Made by a program: the position numbers and the translations under genes
The notes under the pieces: generated by a model
Databases searched by the model: none
Seen by the model: the letters and a program-made list of their open reading frames with translations, nothing else
Told to the model about the DNA's origin: nothing
In this document: piece by piece, positions 36,419 to 44,091 of the stretch
Position numbering within the stretch: position 1 is the first letter of the stretch
How the letters are laid out: every line of letters begins with the position of its first letter
NCBI GenBank assembly: GCA_002796835.1
Contig: LUGL01000076.1
Span: 5,675-61,937, forward strand
Origin: Elainella saxicola E1
GTDB lineage: Bacteria; Cyanobacteriota; Cyanobacteriia; Elainellales; Elainellaceae
Reading direction: 5' to 3'
Length of the DNA: 56,263 nucleotides

Positions 36419-37717
36419 TTATTCCTGGGCGAGTAATGCTCTGGTTTCTCTGGCTGCGGCTTGCAGGGCGGCTTCTGGACTCATTCGATCGGTAATGGCG
36501 GCACTGAGATATCGCTGTAGAATATCCGAAGCTTGGGCATATTGGGCGATCGGAGGACGCAACACGGCATTGTCGATCACGCTCATCATGCCGGAGAAGT
36601 AGGGATATTTAGTCAGAATGGCAGGATCGGCATAGAGCGATCGACGGGTGGGCAGGTAGCCATTTTCTAGAATGGACAGGCGTTGGGCATCAGGACTGGC
36701 ATAGAACTGAGCAACTCGCAGCGCTGCATCAGGATGGGCAGTCGTTTTAGTGATGCCAATGCCCCATCCTCCCAAACAAGCAGCACTCGTTAAGCCCGGT
36801 TGGTGCACCATCAGCTTGATGTCGAACTTGCCTTTAATCGGCGAATCTTCTGCATTACTCAACGGATAGGCGTAGGGCCAGTTGTGCATGAAGGCGACTT
36901 CTCCACCCTGGAATAACCGACGGGCATCTTCATGTTGATAGTTGGTGACGCCGGGAGGTGAAATGCCAGATGTGACTGTATCGCGCAGAAACTGAAGGGC
37001 TGCAATTGCTTCTGGATGATCGAGCCCCACTTCGCGATCGGTTGGATTAACCCAAAAACCACCAAAGCCTGCCAAAATATCGACAAAAACAGCTGCCAAC
37101 CCCTCAAACTGGCGACCTTGCCAAACATAACCCCATTTAGAGATGCCTGCACTTTGCAGCAGCTTAGAGGCAGCCATCAACTGATCGAAGGTGTCTGGGG
37201 GCTGAATGCCTGCTTGCTGCAACCAGTCTTTGCGATAGTACAAAAGCTGAGCGTCCGATCGCACAGGTAAACGGTACAACCTGCCGTCATAGCGTCCGCC
37301 TTCCAGATCCGCCGTCATGAAGTCAGCCAGGTCATTGGCCGGAATCCGATCGGTCAAGTCGAGCAACCAGCCTGCTGCAGCAAACTTAGGCAGCCAAACA
37401 ACATCCATCATCACCAGGTCGTAGGGAGAGTCGCCTAACAAAAACGAAGAGGTGTAGAGGTCTTCAATCAGATTGGAGGCGTTGGGCCCTTCGACCACAT
37501 CAATTTTGATGTCAGGATTCTGCGCTTCAAAAGCGGCAACCAAGCTTTGCCCCTGAGCTGCATCCAATGCCGAGGTCAGCATGGATAAATGAATGGGCTG
37601 CTGAGATAAAGCTATTTTTCCCCAGAGGAGAATGCAGCAGCAGCAGGTAATCGTAAGTGCTACAAAGCGCAGGTAGGGCAACCGTTCGGTTCGAAATAGG
37701 TGCAGAACAGTGAACAT
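36419..37717 (-). CDS. Extracellular sugar-binding protein of ABC transporter
   Basis: A 432-residue family 1 solute-binding protein. A signal segment (about residues 18-38) contains four consecutive cysteines in TITCCCCILLWGKIA, which is unusual for a hydrophobic core. The mature part shows LVAAFEAQNPDIKIDVVEG, DLVMMDVVWLPKFAAAGWL, EVAFMHNWPYAY and AACLGGWGIGITK, as in maltose/trehalose-type binding proteins. It is the first gene of the four-gene operon. Whether a lipobox Cys is used for anchoring cannot be decided. Confidence 0.88.
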   Translation of the reverse strand: MFTVLHLFRTERLPYLRFVALTITCCCCILLWGKIALSQQPIHLSMLTSALDAAQGQSLVAAFEAQNPDIKIDVVEGPNASNLIEDLYTSSFLLGDSPYDLVMMDVVWLPKFAAAGWLLDLTDRIPANDLADFMTADLEGGRYDGRLYRLPVRSDAQLLYYRKDWLQQAGIQPPDTFDQLMAASKLLQSAGISKWGYVWQGRQFEGLAAVFVDILAGFGGFWVNPTDREVGLDHPEAIAALQFLRDTVTSGISPPGVTNYQHEDARRLFQGGEVAFMHNWPYAYPLSNAEDSPIKGKFDIKLMVHQPGLTSAACLGGWGIGITKTTAHPDAALRVAQFYASPDAQRLSILENGYLPTRRSLYADPAILTKYPYFSGMMSVIDNAVLRPPIAQYAQASDILQRYLSAAITDRMSPEAALQAAARETRALLAQE

Positions 37718-38237
37718 GAGGATATTGATCGTCCAGGCAGTTCTTGAATAAAGCGATCCTATTCAATTTTTAGCGTTTTATTTGTTAATGGTAAGAAAAT
37801 GAACGGCTATCAATTTTTTGTAATTAAATTTCTATTTTCGCGGTTTTTACCGCTTTTATTGAACTGAAAAATTTTACCTTGAGGAGGGATTAACAAAGCA
37901 ATCGCAGCACAAAAAGTCAGCCTTAAAGTCATTTGCTTGAGCAATTTAGGAAAGGCCTTGCAATCTCTATGTAGTTCCTCTAAAATTTCCCCAGACGAAG
38001 AAAAAATAAACAGGCGATCGCTACAAAAAATCTGCCAAAAAAACCTTGAATCGCTGCTAAATCAGGAACTAAATTACTGCCGCTATATGTAGCGTAAACA
38101 GAAAAGATTTGAGTTTAGGAAACTCTACTAATAGGAATTGGCCTAATTTATCAAGCCTCAAAATTAATTTTGGCAGCGGAAAATAGTACAAACATATATA
38201 GTCTCGAAGATTTAATTGTGCTAATCATAAAAAAGCA

Positions 38238-38312
38238 ATGGAAGAATTTAAATTTGAATTTCTTCCTGACGGGTATGCCGACCCTGTGAAGTCAGAAACA
38301 TCCAGGAATTAA
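38238..38312 (+). CDS. Possible 24-residue upstream peptide (leader ORF)
   Basis: ATG at 38238 opens a 24-codon frame (MEEFKFEFLPDGYADPVK then SETSRN) ending with TAA at 38310-38312. The stop falls inside the loop of the hairpin at 38301-38320. The arrangement resembles a translated leader controlling a downstream hairpin. The DNA around its last codons is also conserved upstream of the third paralogue, where a short GTG-initiated frame ends in the same hairpin. It could be coincidental. Confidence 0.3.
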   Translation: MEEFKFEFLPDGYADPVKSETSRN

Positions 38313-38350
38313 CCCCTGGAATTCTTACTCCTCATAGTGAATCTATGGGG
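38301..38350 (+). promoter_or_regulatory. Conserved 5' element, copy 1 (hairpin plus TAGTGAATCTATGGG box)
   Basis: TCCAGG at 38301-38306 pairs with CCTGGA at 38315-38320. About 15 nt later comes TAGTGAATCTATGGG, near 38335-38349. The same order recurs before the third paralogue at 39537-39612. It lies about 100 nt upstream of the first paralogue, so it is probably part of its 5' UTR. I do not recognise it as a known riboswitch class. Confidence 0.5.
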
Positions 38351-38446
38351 AACAGGACGAGATCAAGCTTCAAAAGATTCGATTTATTCGATTTGATTGA
38401 ACGCTTGAAATTGTTAAGTTAGTTTACCCTTCTCGAGGTCAAAGCT

Positions 38447-38740
38447 ATGGAGACCCTTGCATATCTCTATGATGCTCAAAACTATGAGCAGTCCGAAGAA
38501 CAAGAACTGAATCTCAGCGGTTTGAAAGCTGCTGCGCTTACAGGTCTGGCTGCCGCAGGTGTTAGCGCCGCTGGCGTATTCGGACAGGCAGATGTTGCTT
38601 CTGCCCACTACTACTACGGTGGTGGATATGGTGGTGGATACTACCGTCCGGTGTACTATCGCCCATCGTACTATCGTCCGGTGTACTATCCCCGCTACTA
38701 CTCCTATCCTGTTTACTACCGTCCTTGCTATTACTACTAA
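38447..38740 (+). CDS. Small exported Tyr/Arg/Pro repeat protein, paralogue 1
   Basis: A 97-residue protein. The N-terminal leader METLAYLYDAQNYEQSEEQ is followed by a helical, Ala/Gly-rich segment LSGLKAAALTGLAAAGVSAA and a signal-peptidase-like site VASA before His54. The predicted mature part is almost only Tyr, Gly, Arg, Pro and Val: GGGYGGGYYRPVYYRPSYY, then further YYRPV units. GAGG 8 nt before the ATG supports the start. It shares leader and flanks with the gene at 39723 and is followed by strong hairpins. Surface, sheath or cross-linking roles are inference; no modification enzyme is adjacent. Confidence 0.7.
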   Translation: METLAYLYDAQNYEQSEEQELNLSGLKAAALTGLAAAGVSAAGVFGQADVASAHYYYGGGYGGGYYRPVYYRPSYYRPVYYPRYYSYPVYYRPCYYY

Positions 38741-38762
38741 GTAGTGCAAAGTCGAGTAAACC

Positions 38763-38803
38763 GTTTCATTCAGATGAAACCATGTGATTCATTTGAATGA
38801 ATC
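38763..38803 (+). repeat. Two consecutive perfect hairpins after paralogue 1
   Basis: GTTTCAT/ATGAAAC (38763-38769 and 38774-38780, 4-nt loop) and GATTCATT/AATGAATC (38786-38793 and 38796-38803, 2-nt loop) stand side by side between the stop codon and the terminator. They may protect or process the transcript. Confidence 0.5.
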
Positions 38804-38829
38804 CAAAAAAGGTATATCAGAGACATCAA

Positions 38830-38863
38830 GGGCTTCGTCTTTTTGATAGGTGGGGCGAAGCCC
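38830..38863 (+). terminator. Hairpin terminator after paralogue 1
   Basis: GGGCTTCG at 38830-38837 pairs perfectly with CGAAGCCC at 38856-38863; a T-run lies in the loop. It is preceded by GGTATATCAGA. The same arrangement follows paralogue 3, so the terminator was duplicated with the gene. Confidence 0.6.
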
Positions 38864-38979
38864 ATCAACTTCTTTCCGTTTGAAACTTCAATTGAGACCT
38901 CTGTGTTGAAATTCAGAAGTGTTCATAACCCTTTGGAGTTTTGGATTGTCAAATTAAATTACCTTTTTGAGGACGTATG

Positions 38980-39297
38980 ATGGAAACTCTTACTGGTTCA
39001 CACCATGCCCTAGGAAGTGGGCGATCGAAAAAGAAAGCATCTGGTCTCGGTGGCTTTCAGGCTGTTACAGCTGTGGGTCTGATGACGACAGGAATGACGA
39101 TCGGGCTACTCGGGCTTGCGGTAGATTCTGCTGCAGCATGGGGTTGCCGGTCTGCTTGTGTTCCTGTGGTACGAGTCTGCCGGTCTGCTTGCGTTCCTGT
39201 AGTGCGGAGTTGTGGGTCTGCTTGTGTTCCTACCTATGCACGTCCTACCTACTATCCACGTTCCCGTCACGCCTATCCTACTTTCTATGGCTCTTAA
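38980..39297 (+). CDS. Small exported Cys/Arg/Pro repeat protein, paralogue 2
   Basis: A 105-residue protein with the same plan but diverged. The leader METLTGSHHALGSGRSKKK is followed by a hydrophobic helix (TAVGLMTTGMTIGLLGLAV) and a VDSAAA cleavage-like site. The mature part begins WGCRSACVPVVRV and repeats as CRSACVPVVRS and CGSACVPTYARPTYY. It has seven cysteines in repeat units, so disulphide pairing or metal binding is possible. The ATG at 38980, not the overlapping ATG at 38977, has the better spacing to GAGGA at 38969-38973 and aligns with METL of its paralogues. Confidence 0.65.
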   Translation: METLTGSHHALGSGRSKKKASGLGGFQAVTAVGLMTTGMTIGLLGLAVDSAAAWGCRSACVPVVRVCRSACVPVVRSCGSACVPTYARPTYYPRSRHAYPTFYGS

Positions 39298-39722
39298 AGA
39301 GTTTTATAATGTTTTCTCTAGCGGTTACTATGATATGATCGCTAACTAAGTTTAGGTCTCCTCAATTCGGTTTTCTTTCACTGAACTAGTTCTGACCCAG
39401 TATCAGTGTATTTCGTAGGGCTATACATTCCGACTGAATCAAATAGAAGTTTCTCTCAAAATTTCTATTGTTTCAGTTTTGTATTTCCCTATCCATCTAT
39501 TATTTAAGCTTCTTATTTCATTCAGTGAAAGAAGCGTCCAGGTTTATGCCTGGATAATTCAGTCTTGTAGTGAATCTACTTGTAGTGAATCTACTTGTAG
39601 TGGATCTATGGGTCTGTTCGACGAATTCAATCACAGAGCAATCGCTTGATCTTTGATGAAGTATTTGAAAGTGATTAATTTGTTGGAGTTGTTGAATCAG
39701 TCTACTTTTTTGAGGAAAAGCT
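39298..39722. promoter_or_regulatory. Structured leader region before paralogue 3
   Basis: A 425-bp region without a gene. TTCTTTCACTGAA at 39373-39385 is perfectly complementary to TTCAGTGAAAGAA at 39521-39533, enclosing 135 nt. The CCAGG/CCTGG hairpin (39537-39554) and a triple 15-bp repeat (39564-39608) follow. A long structured 5' UTR is likely. Confidence 0.45.
39537..39612 (+). promoter_or_regulatory. Conserved 5' element, copy 2, with amplified box
   Basis: TCCAGG at 39537-39542 pairs with CCTGGA at 39549-39554. The following box, single in copy 1, is present as three tandem 15-mers CTTGTAGTGAATCTA at 39564-39578, 39579-39593 and (one change) 39594-39608, ending TGGG. It lies about 110 nt before paralogue 3. 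Confidence 0.55.
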
Positions 39723-39995
39723 ATGGAAACCCTTGCTTATTTGTATGGTGCTGAAACCTACGAACAGCCTGAAGAGAAAGAACTGAATCTCAGTGGCTTG
39801 AAGGCTGCTGCAGTAACAGGTTTGGTTGCTGCTGGTGTTACCACCGCTGGCGTAGTTAGCCAAGCAGATTCTGCTTCTGCTCACTGCTGGGGTAGCTGCG
39901 GCGGTTGGCGTCCAGTTGTTTACCGTCCAGTTGTCTGGCGTCCAGTTTACTACCGTCCTTGCTGTCGTCCAGTTTACTACAATCCTTGCTGGTAG
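39723..39995 (+). CDS. Small exported Tyr/Trp/Cys/Arg/Pro repeat protein, paralogue 3
   Basis: A 90-residue protein. The leader METLAYLYGAETYEQPEEK and helix LSGLKAAAVTGLVAAGVTTA match paralogue 1 almost residue for residue. A DSASA cleavage-like site follows. The predicted mature part is HCWGSCGGWRPVVYRPVVW, then RPVYYRPCCRPVYYNPCW, so the YRPV repeat is kept but Trp and six Cys are added. GAGGA at 39712-39716 lies 6 nt before the ATG. Family and function are not recognised. Confidence 0.7.
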   Translation: METLAYLYGAETYEQPEEKELNLSGLKAAAVTGLVAAGVTTAGVVSQADSASAHCWGSCGGWRPVVYRPVVWRPVYYRPCCRPVYYNPCW

Positions 39996-40077
39996 GTAGG
40001 CGGTTGATTCTCCCGCTTGAATGGGATGAATTATTGACTAAGCTATGACGGCAAGTTGCGGGTATATCAGATAAGCT

Positions 40078-40110
40078 AGGGCTTCGTCTTCCACAAAAGG
40101 GACGGAGCCT
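40078..40110 (+). terminator. Hairpin terminator after paralogue 3
   Basis: AGGGCTTCGTC at 40078-40088 pairs with GACGGAGCCT at 40101-40110 (one wobble), again after GGTATATCAGA. It is homologous to the hairpin after paralogue 1. Confidence 0.6.
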
Positions 40111-40156
40111 TGTTGTTGAATATGGATTGAATGTTGAGGAGTTGTATTGGAGTAGA

Positions 40157-41167
40157 TTAGGTTGATTCGCCTGACTGAGTCGATGAGATATTTTCAACCA
40201 TTTCTTGTTTCAGATCGCGTTCCATTAGCGCTTCGACAGCTTGCTGTGGTGTGATTTTGCCGTTGAGCAGCAGATAAACTTGATGAGACACAGGAACAGC
40301 AATGCCTTTGCGATCGGCCAGTTCAATCAAAACATTGGTGGTGTTAACCCCTTCCGCTGTGCTTTGCAATTCCGTCAAGATCTGTTCCAGCGTTTTGCCT
40401 TGGGCTAAACCATATCCGACGCGATAATTGCGGCTGAGGGCACTCGTACAGGTTGCCAACAAATCGCCTAAGCCAGACAGGCCAAAAAAAGTTTCAGGTT
40501 TGCCGCCCAACTGCGTCCCTACACGAATAATTTCAGCTAAAGCGCGAGTAATTAAACCCGATCGCGCATTTGTGCCTAAATTTAAGCCATCGCAAACTCC
40601 GGCGGCGATCGCAATCACGTTCTTTAAAGTACCACCCAGCTCCGTCCCGAAAGGATCGGCATTGGTGTAAACCCGAAAGCGATCGGATGAAAGGGCAGCC
40701 TGAACCGCAGCAGCGGCTGCTCGATCGTGACTGGCGACAACGGTGGCGGCAGGTAAACCTGCTTGAATCTCTTCCGACAAATTGGGTCCAGAAAGTACCA
40801 CGATTGGATGGTTGGGGTAAGCGGCCTGCCAGAGCTGAGATGCGGTGAATTGAGTTGTTGAATCTAACCCTTTGGTGGCGCTAACAATAATCGTATCGGT
40901 AAGAAGCTGAACGGACTGGAGTCGGGCGATCGTTTCAGGAACGCCTTTGATCGACAGTGCAGAGACAATCATTGCAGCAGAATCAACTACTTCTGCTAAA
41001 GTGGCTTCACCTCGGCGTGACCATACCCGAACTTGATGCCCCCGTTTGCGAGCTAAGGTGGCTAAAGCTGAACCCCAGGCTCCTGTTCCCAAAATGGCGA
41101 TGGCGATCGGAGCGGGGATGGCATCCAGGTCAAGTTCGTTGGGTTGTGCTGAGGAAGAGACGTTCAC
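40157..41167 (-). CDS. gpsA: NAD(P)+ glycerol-3-phosphate dehydrogenase
   Basis: A 336-residue enzyme making sn-glycerol-3-phosphate for phospho- and glycolipid synthesis. The nucleotide-binding motif IAILGTGAWGSALA, the NADP-type VWSRR, SGPNLSEEI, the catalytic Lys in ELGGTLKNVIAIAAG and LSGLGDLLATC are all present. The start is uncertain: GTG at 41165-41167 is used here, a TTG 36 bp upstream is also in frame, and neither has a clear ribosome site. About 28 residues precede the Rossmann strand. Confidence 0.93.
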   Translation of the reverse strand: MNVSSSAQPNELDLDAIPAPIAIAILGTGAWGSALATLARKRGHQVRVWSRRGEATLAEVVDSAAMIVSALSIKGVPETIARLQSVQLLTDTIIVSATKGLDSTTQFTASQLWQAAYPNHPIVVLSGPNLSEEIQAGLPAATVVASHDRAAAAAVQAALSSDRFRVYTNADPFGTELGGTLKNVIAIAAGVCDGLNLGTNARSGLITRALAEIIRVGTQLGGKPETFFGLSGLGDLLATCTSALSRNYRVGYGLAQGKTLEQILTELQSTAEGVNTTNVLIELADRKGIAVPVSHQVYLLLNGKITPQQAVEALMERDLKQEMVENISSTQSGEST

Positions 41168-41557
41168 GATGAGGTAAACCAATTCTGCTAGAGGATGCAG
41201 CAAATCTTATTACGGCGTTTCACACAGCGCCCTTTGCTAAGGATTGTGGATGAAATAAAACCGCAAACTGTACGGGCGGGTTTGATAACCAATCACTGAT
41301 GGAATGGAGTCTTTTAGTAAACTCGCCCCTACCTAATTTTCGATCTACTGAAGATCGAAAATGAATTTGTTTTGATCATCATGCTTGTGTTCGATCCCCC
41401 TAAATCCCCCTTAAAAAGGGGGACTTAAAGACACTTTCGGCTCGGTTCCCCCTTTGTTAAGGGGGGCTAGGGGGGATCTCAGCAGGATCTGCGATCTACT
41501 GATCTTATTTAATTCTCATCCTTAAGTAGAGACTAGAGATGGCAGGGAGGCCAACCT
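41168..41557. other. Intergenic region packed with inverted repeats
   Basis: A 390-bp region between two leftward genes with no ORF of note. It contains three inverted repeats: 41270-41332, 41336-41362 and 41393-41478 (the last listed separately). The first pairs GTACGGGCGGGTTT with AAACTCGCCCCTAC (12 of 14). The second is the perfect hairpin ATTTTCGATC/GATCGAAAAT. Confidence 0.6.
41393..41478. repeat. C-run/G-run inverted repeat element, copy 1
   Basis: GATCCCCCTAAATCCCCC at the left is mirrored by GGGGGGCTAGGGGGGATC at the right, with internal AAAAAGGGGGA and TTCCCCCTTT. The element is flanked by an 11-bp direct repeat CGATCTACTGA at 41341-41351 and 41492-41502. This repeat type is widespread in cyanobacteria. 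A related element lies at 53763-53837. Confidence 0.6.
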
Positions 41558-43645
41558 CTAGGCCGCCAAACCATTATGCCGCAACAGGGCTGCCGTATTC
41601 GGCTCACGTCCTCGGAACGCCTCAAACACTTTCATGGGATGTTGGCTGCCGCCGAGTGCCAGCACCGTATCACGGAAACGATGGCCCACTTCAGCGATTT
41701 GCTGCTCATCTTCCAGCCCTGCTTCCTCAAAGGCTGCAAAAGCATCGGCACTCAGCACTTCTGCCCACTTGTAGCTGTAATAGCCTGCGGCATAGCCACC
41801 AGCAAAAATATGGCCAAAGGCGCAGAGAAAGGCATCTTCTTCTAGAGGTGGCAGGACCGTTGTTTTTTCGGCGATCCGACGCCGCACCTGCGCAGGTGTT
41901 TCGCCACCTCCCGGCTGATAGCGATGATGCAGTTCCAGATCTACCCAGCTAAAGTGAATTTGCCGCAACATGACGCTGCCACTCATATAGGTGCGAGCCG
42001 CGATCAGCTTTTGATAGTAATGTTCAGGCAGAGGCTCGCCTGTTTCGTAATGTTTGCCGAGGCTCAGCAATGTCGGACGGTGATAGCACCAGTTCTCCAT
42101 AAATTGGCTGGGTAGCTCGACTGCATCCCATTCCACATTACGAATGCCAGAAGCTCTGCCATCATCCACGCGCGTCAGCATATGTTGCAGACCATGGCCA
42201 AACTCATGGAACAAGGTTTCCACTTCACTGAAGGTCATCAAGCTGGGCTTGTCATCGACAGGGGGAGTTTGGTTGCAGATCAGATAGGCTACAGGTAGGC
42301 GGACTGATGATCCAGGTTTGCCGCTGACTCTGGCCCGTCCAATGCATTCATTCATCCAGGCTCCGCCCCGCTTCTCGGCTGGACGGCTGTAGGGATCGAG
42401 GTAGAAATGAGCGATCGGACTACCGGACAGATCGGCAACCTGGAAATAGCGGACATCGGGATGCCAAACCGGCGCTTCTCCATCAGCTGGCGTAATCACC
42501 ACGCCAAAAATTCGCTTCGAAAGATCAAATAAGCCCGTTAAAACTTGCTCCAGTGGAAAATAGGGGCGCAATTCTTCTGCATTAAAATCAAACTTCTCTT
42601 CGCGCTGCCGTTCTGACCAGAAGGAAATATCCCAGTGGGCTAGCGGTTCGGTTTCGCCTTTGGTTGCGGCATAAGCTTGCAGCGTTTCTAAATCTTGCTT
42701 GGCAGCATCATAGCTCGCTTGGCGCAGCTCTTCCAGCAGTTTTTCAACCGCCTCCACGCTAGGAGCCATCTTGGCAGCCAAACTCACTTCCGCATAGCTC
42801 TCGTAGCCCAATAGTTTTGCCTGCTCTTGCCGCAGTTCTAAAATTCGCTCAATCAGGGGTGTATTATCCCACTCGCCGCTAGAAGCTCGACTGATAAATA
42901 CGCGATAGAGTTTTTCTCGCAGATCGCGCCGGCGGCTGTGTTGCATAAAGGGGAAATAGCTTGGCATGTCCAACGTGATCCGCCAGGGGCCAGCTTCCGG
43001 AGTTGCTTTTTCTTCTCCTGCCGATCGCGCTGCTTGAGCGGCCAGTGCCACCAGACTGGGCGGTAAACCAGCAATTTCTTCTGGCTGAGTTAGGGTGAGA
43101 CTAAACGCTTTCGTGGCATCCAGAACATGATTGGAAAAGCGAGTCGAGAGTTCAGCTAGCTCTAACTGAATCGCGTTAAACCGCTCCTTTGCTTCCCCTT
43201 GTAAACCAACGCCCGACAATTCAGCATCTCGTAAAGCCGATTCAACAATGCGCTGTTGAGTTTCTGTTAAAGCGTCCCATGCTTCACTGTGGCGGAGTGC
43301 CTTAAAGCCCTCATAAATTGGCTGACTCTGGCTGAGGCGATTCCAGAACTTCACCACTTCGGGCTGCATCGTTTCGAAGGCTTGCCGCAGTTCGGGACTA
43401 TTTTTCACACCCATTAAGTGACCGACGATGCCCCAACTCCAAGACAGGCGCTCCTCGATCTGTTCCAGCGGCGTCACCAACCCTTCCCAGGTCGGAACCA
43501 GATTGGCTTCCAGCTGGCTGAGCTGTTTTTCCACGTCTTGCAAGAGTTCCGTGATGGCAGGAACGACCTGCTCTGGCAAAATTTGCTCAAAAGGAGGAAG
43601 TCCTGTCCCGATCAAAAGCGGATTGACCGCAGAAATTGTACTCAT
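41558..43645 (-). CDS. prlC: M3 family zinc oligopeptidase (oligopeptidase A type)
   Basis: A 695-residue thimet-type metallopeptidase. The zinc motif HEFGH is in VETLFHEFGHGLQHMLT, with the third ligand Glu in the next helix and YMSGSVMLRQIHFSWVDLE further on. The N-terminal helical half begins NPLLIGTGLPPFEQI, as in oligopeptidase A. It degrades short peptides, including released signal peptides, in the cytoplasm. The ATG at 43643-43645 is preferred to an extension of 18 residues that lacks conservation; the ribosome site is weak. Confidence 0.93.
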   Translation of the reverse strand: MSTISAVNPLLIGTGLPPFEQILPEQVVPAITELLQDVEKQLSQLEANLVPTWEGLVTPLEQIEERLSWSWGIVGHLMGVKNSPELRQAFETMQPEVVKFWNRLSQSQPIYEGFKALRHSEAWDALTETQQRIVESALRDAELSGVGLQGEAKERFNAIQLELAELSTRFSNHVLDATKAFSLTLTQPEEIAGLPPSLVALAAQAARSAGEEKATPEAGPWRITLDMPSYFPFMQHSRRRDLREKLYRVFISRASSGEWDNTPLIERILELRQEQAKLLGYESYAEVSLAAKMAPSVEAVEKLLEELRQASYDAAKQDLETLQAYAATKGETEPLAHWDISFWSERQREEKFDFNAEELRPYFPLEQVLTGLFDLSKRIFGVVITPADGEAPVWHPDVRYFQVADLSGSPIAHFYLDPYSRPAEKRGGAWMNECIGRARVSGKPGSSVRLPVAYLICNQTPPVDDKPSLMTFSEVETLFHEFGHGLQHMLTRVDDGRASGIRNVEWDAVELPSQFMENWCYHRPTLLSLGKHYETGEPLPEHYYQKLIAARTYMSGSVMLRQIHFSWVDLELHHRYQPGGGETPAQVRRRIAEKTTVLPPLEEDAFLCAFGHIFAGGYAAGYYSYKWAEVLSADAFAAFEEAGLEDEQQIAEVGHRFRDTVLALGGSQHPMKVFEAFRGREPNTAALLRHNGLAA

Positions 43646-43837
43646 AAAATGTCGCGTATTTAGTTCTAGGTCTCTCTTGTCCCACTTTAGCGCACGCATT
43701 CAAATGGCAAACCAGGGCAAAAGAAGGACGAAAGACGTAAATTTATAAGACAGTTTTACCAAAATTCGTCTGAACTACTCAAAAATTTGTATCATTGAAT
43801 ACAGAAATTTAGAAAACTCGCTTCAAGGGCTGGGGAA

Positions 43838-44089
43838 ATGAAGCAATACCTCAAGCCGCTGTCAGTCATCGAAGCACCAGACTCCAGCGTTGGCACTCGA
43901 TCGATCGGATTTCAAGGCGCATTGACCAATCAATGGGTGCAGTTGATTGCGCCACCCGAACCGATGGCTTATGAACAGGCGCTCTTGCTCTGCAAACAGT
44001 CCGATGATGAATGGCTGGCCTGGATTCCAGACCATGGCGAGATTATGCTGCATGTCAGCGAATTTTATAACGCACGGGACTGGAATTGA
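43838..44089 (+). CDS. Small conserved hypothetical protein
   Basis: An 83-residue soluble protein, acidic, with WVQLIAPPEPMAYEQALLLCKQSDDEWLAWIPDHGEIMLHVSEF. The pattern looks like a small cyanobacterial protein of unknown role; no motif of known function is seen. GGGGA stands just before the ATG. It converges with the membrane protein gene, with 2 bp between them. Confidence 0.6.
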   Translation: MKQYLKPLSVIEAPDSSVGTRSIGFQGALTNQWVQLIAPPEPMAYEQALLLCKQSDDEWLAWIPDHGEIMLHVSEFYNARDWN

Positions 44090-44091
44090 AG

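Larger units (their letters stand above)
37718..38446. other. AT-rich intergenic region before the small secreted protein cluster
   Basis: A 729-bp gap between divergent genes, strongly AT-rich. Its right end contains a 24-codon ORF at 38238-38312 and a CCAGG/CCTGG hairpin at 38301-38320 (listed separately). Otherwise no gene is visible. Confidence 0.45.

Noticed and set aside
38447-39995. RiPP (modified peptide) cluster interpretation of the three small genes
   Set aside because: The leader ends in a signal-peptidase-like site rather than a GG-type site and no radical SAM, LanM, YcaO or peptidase-transporter gene is adjacent.
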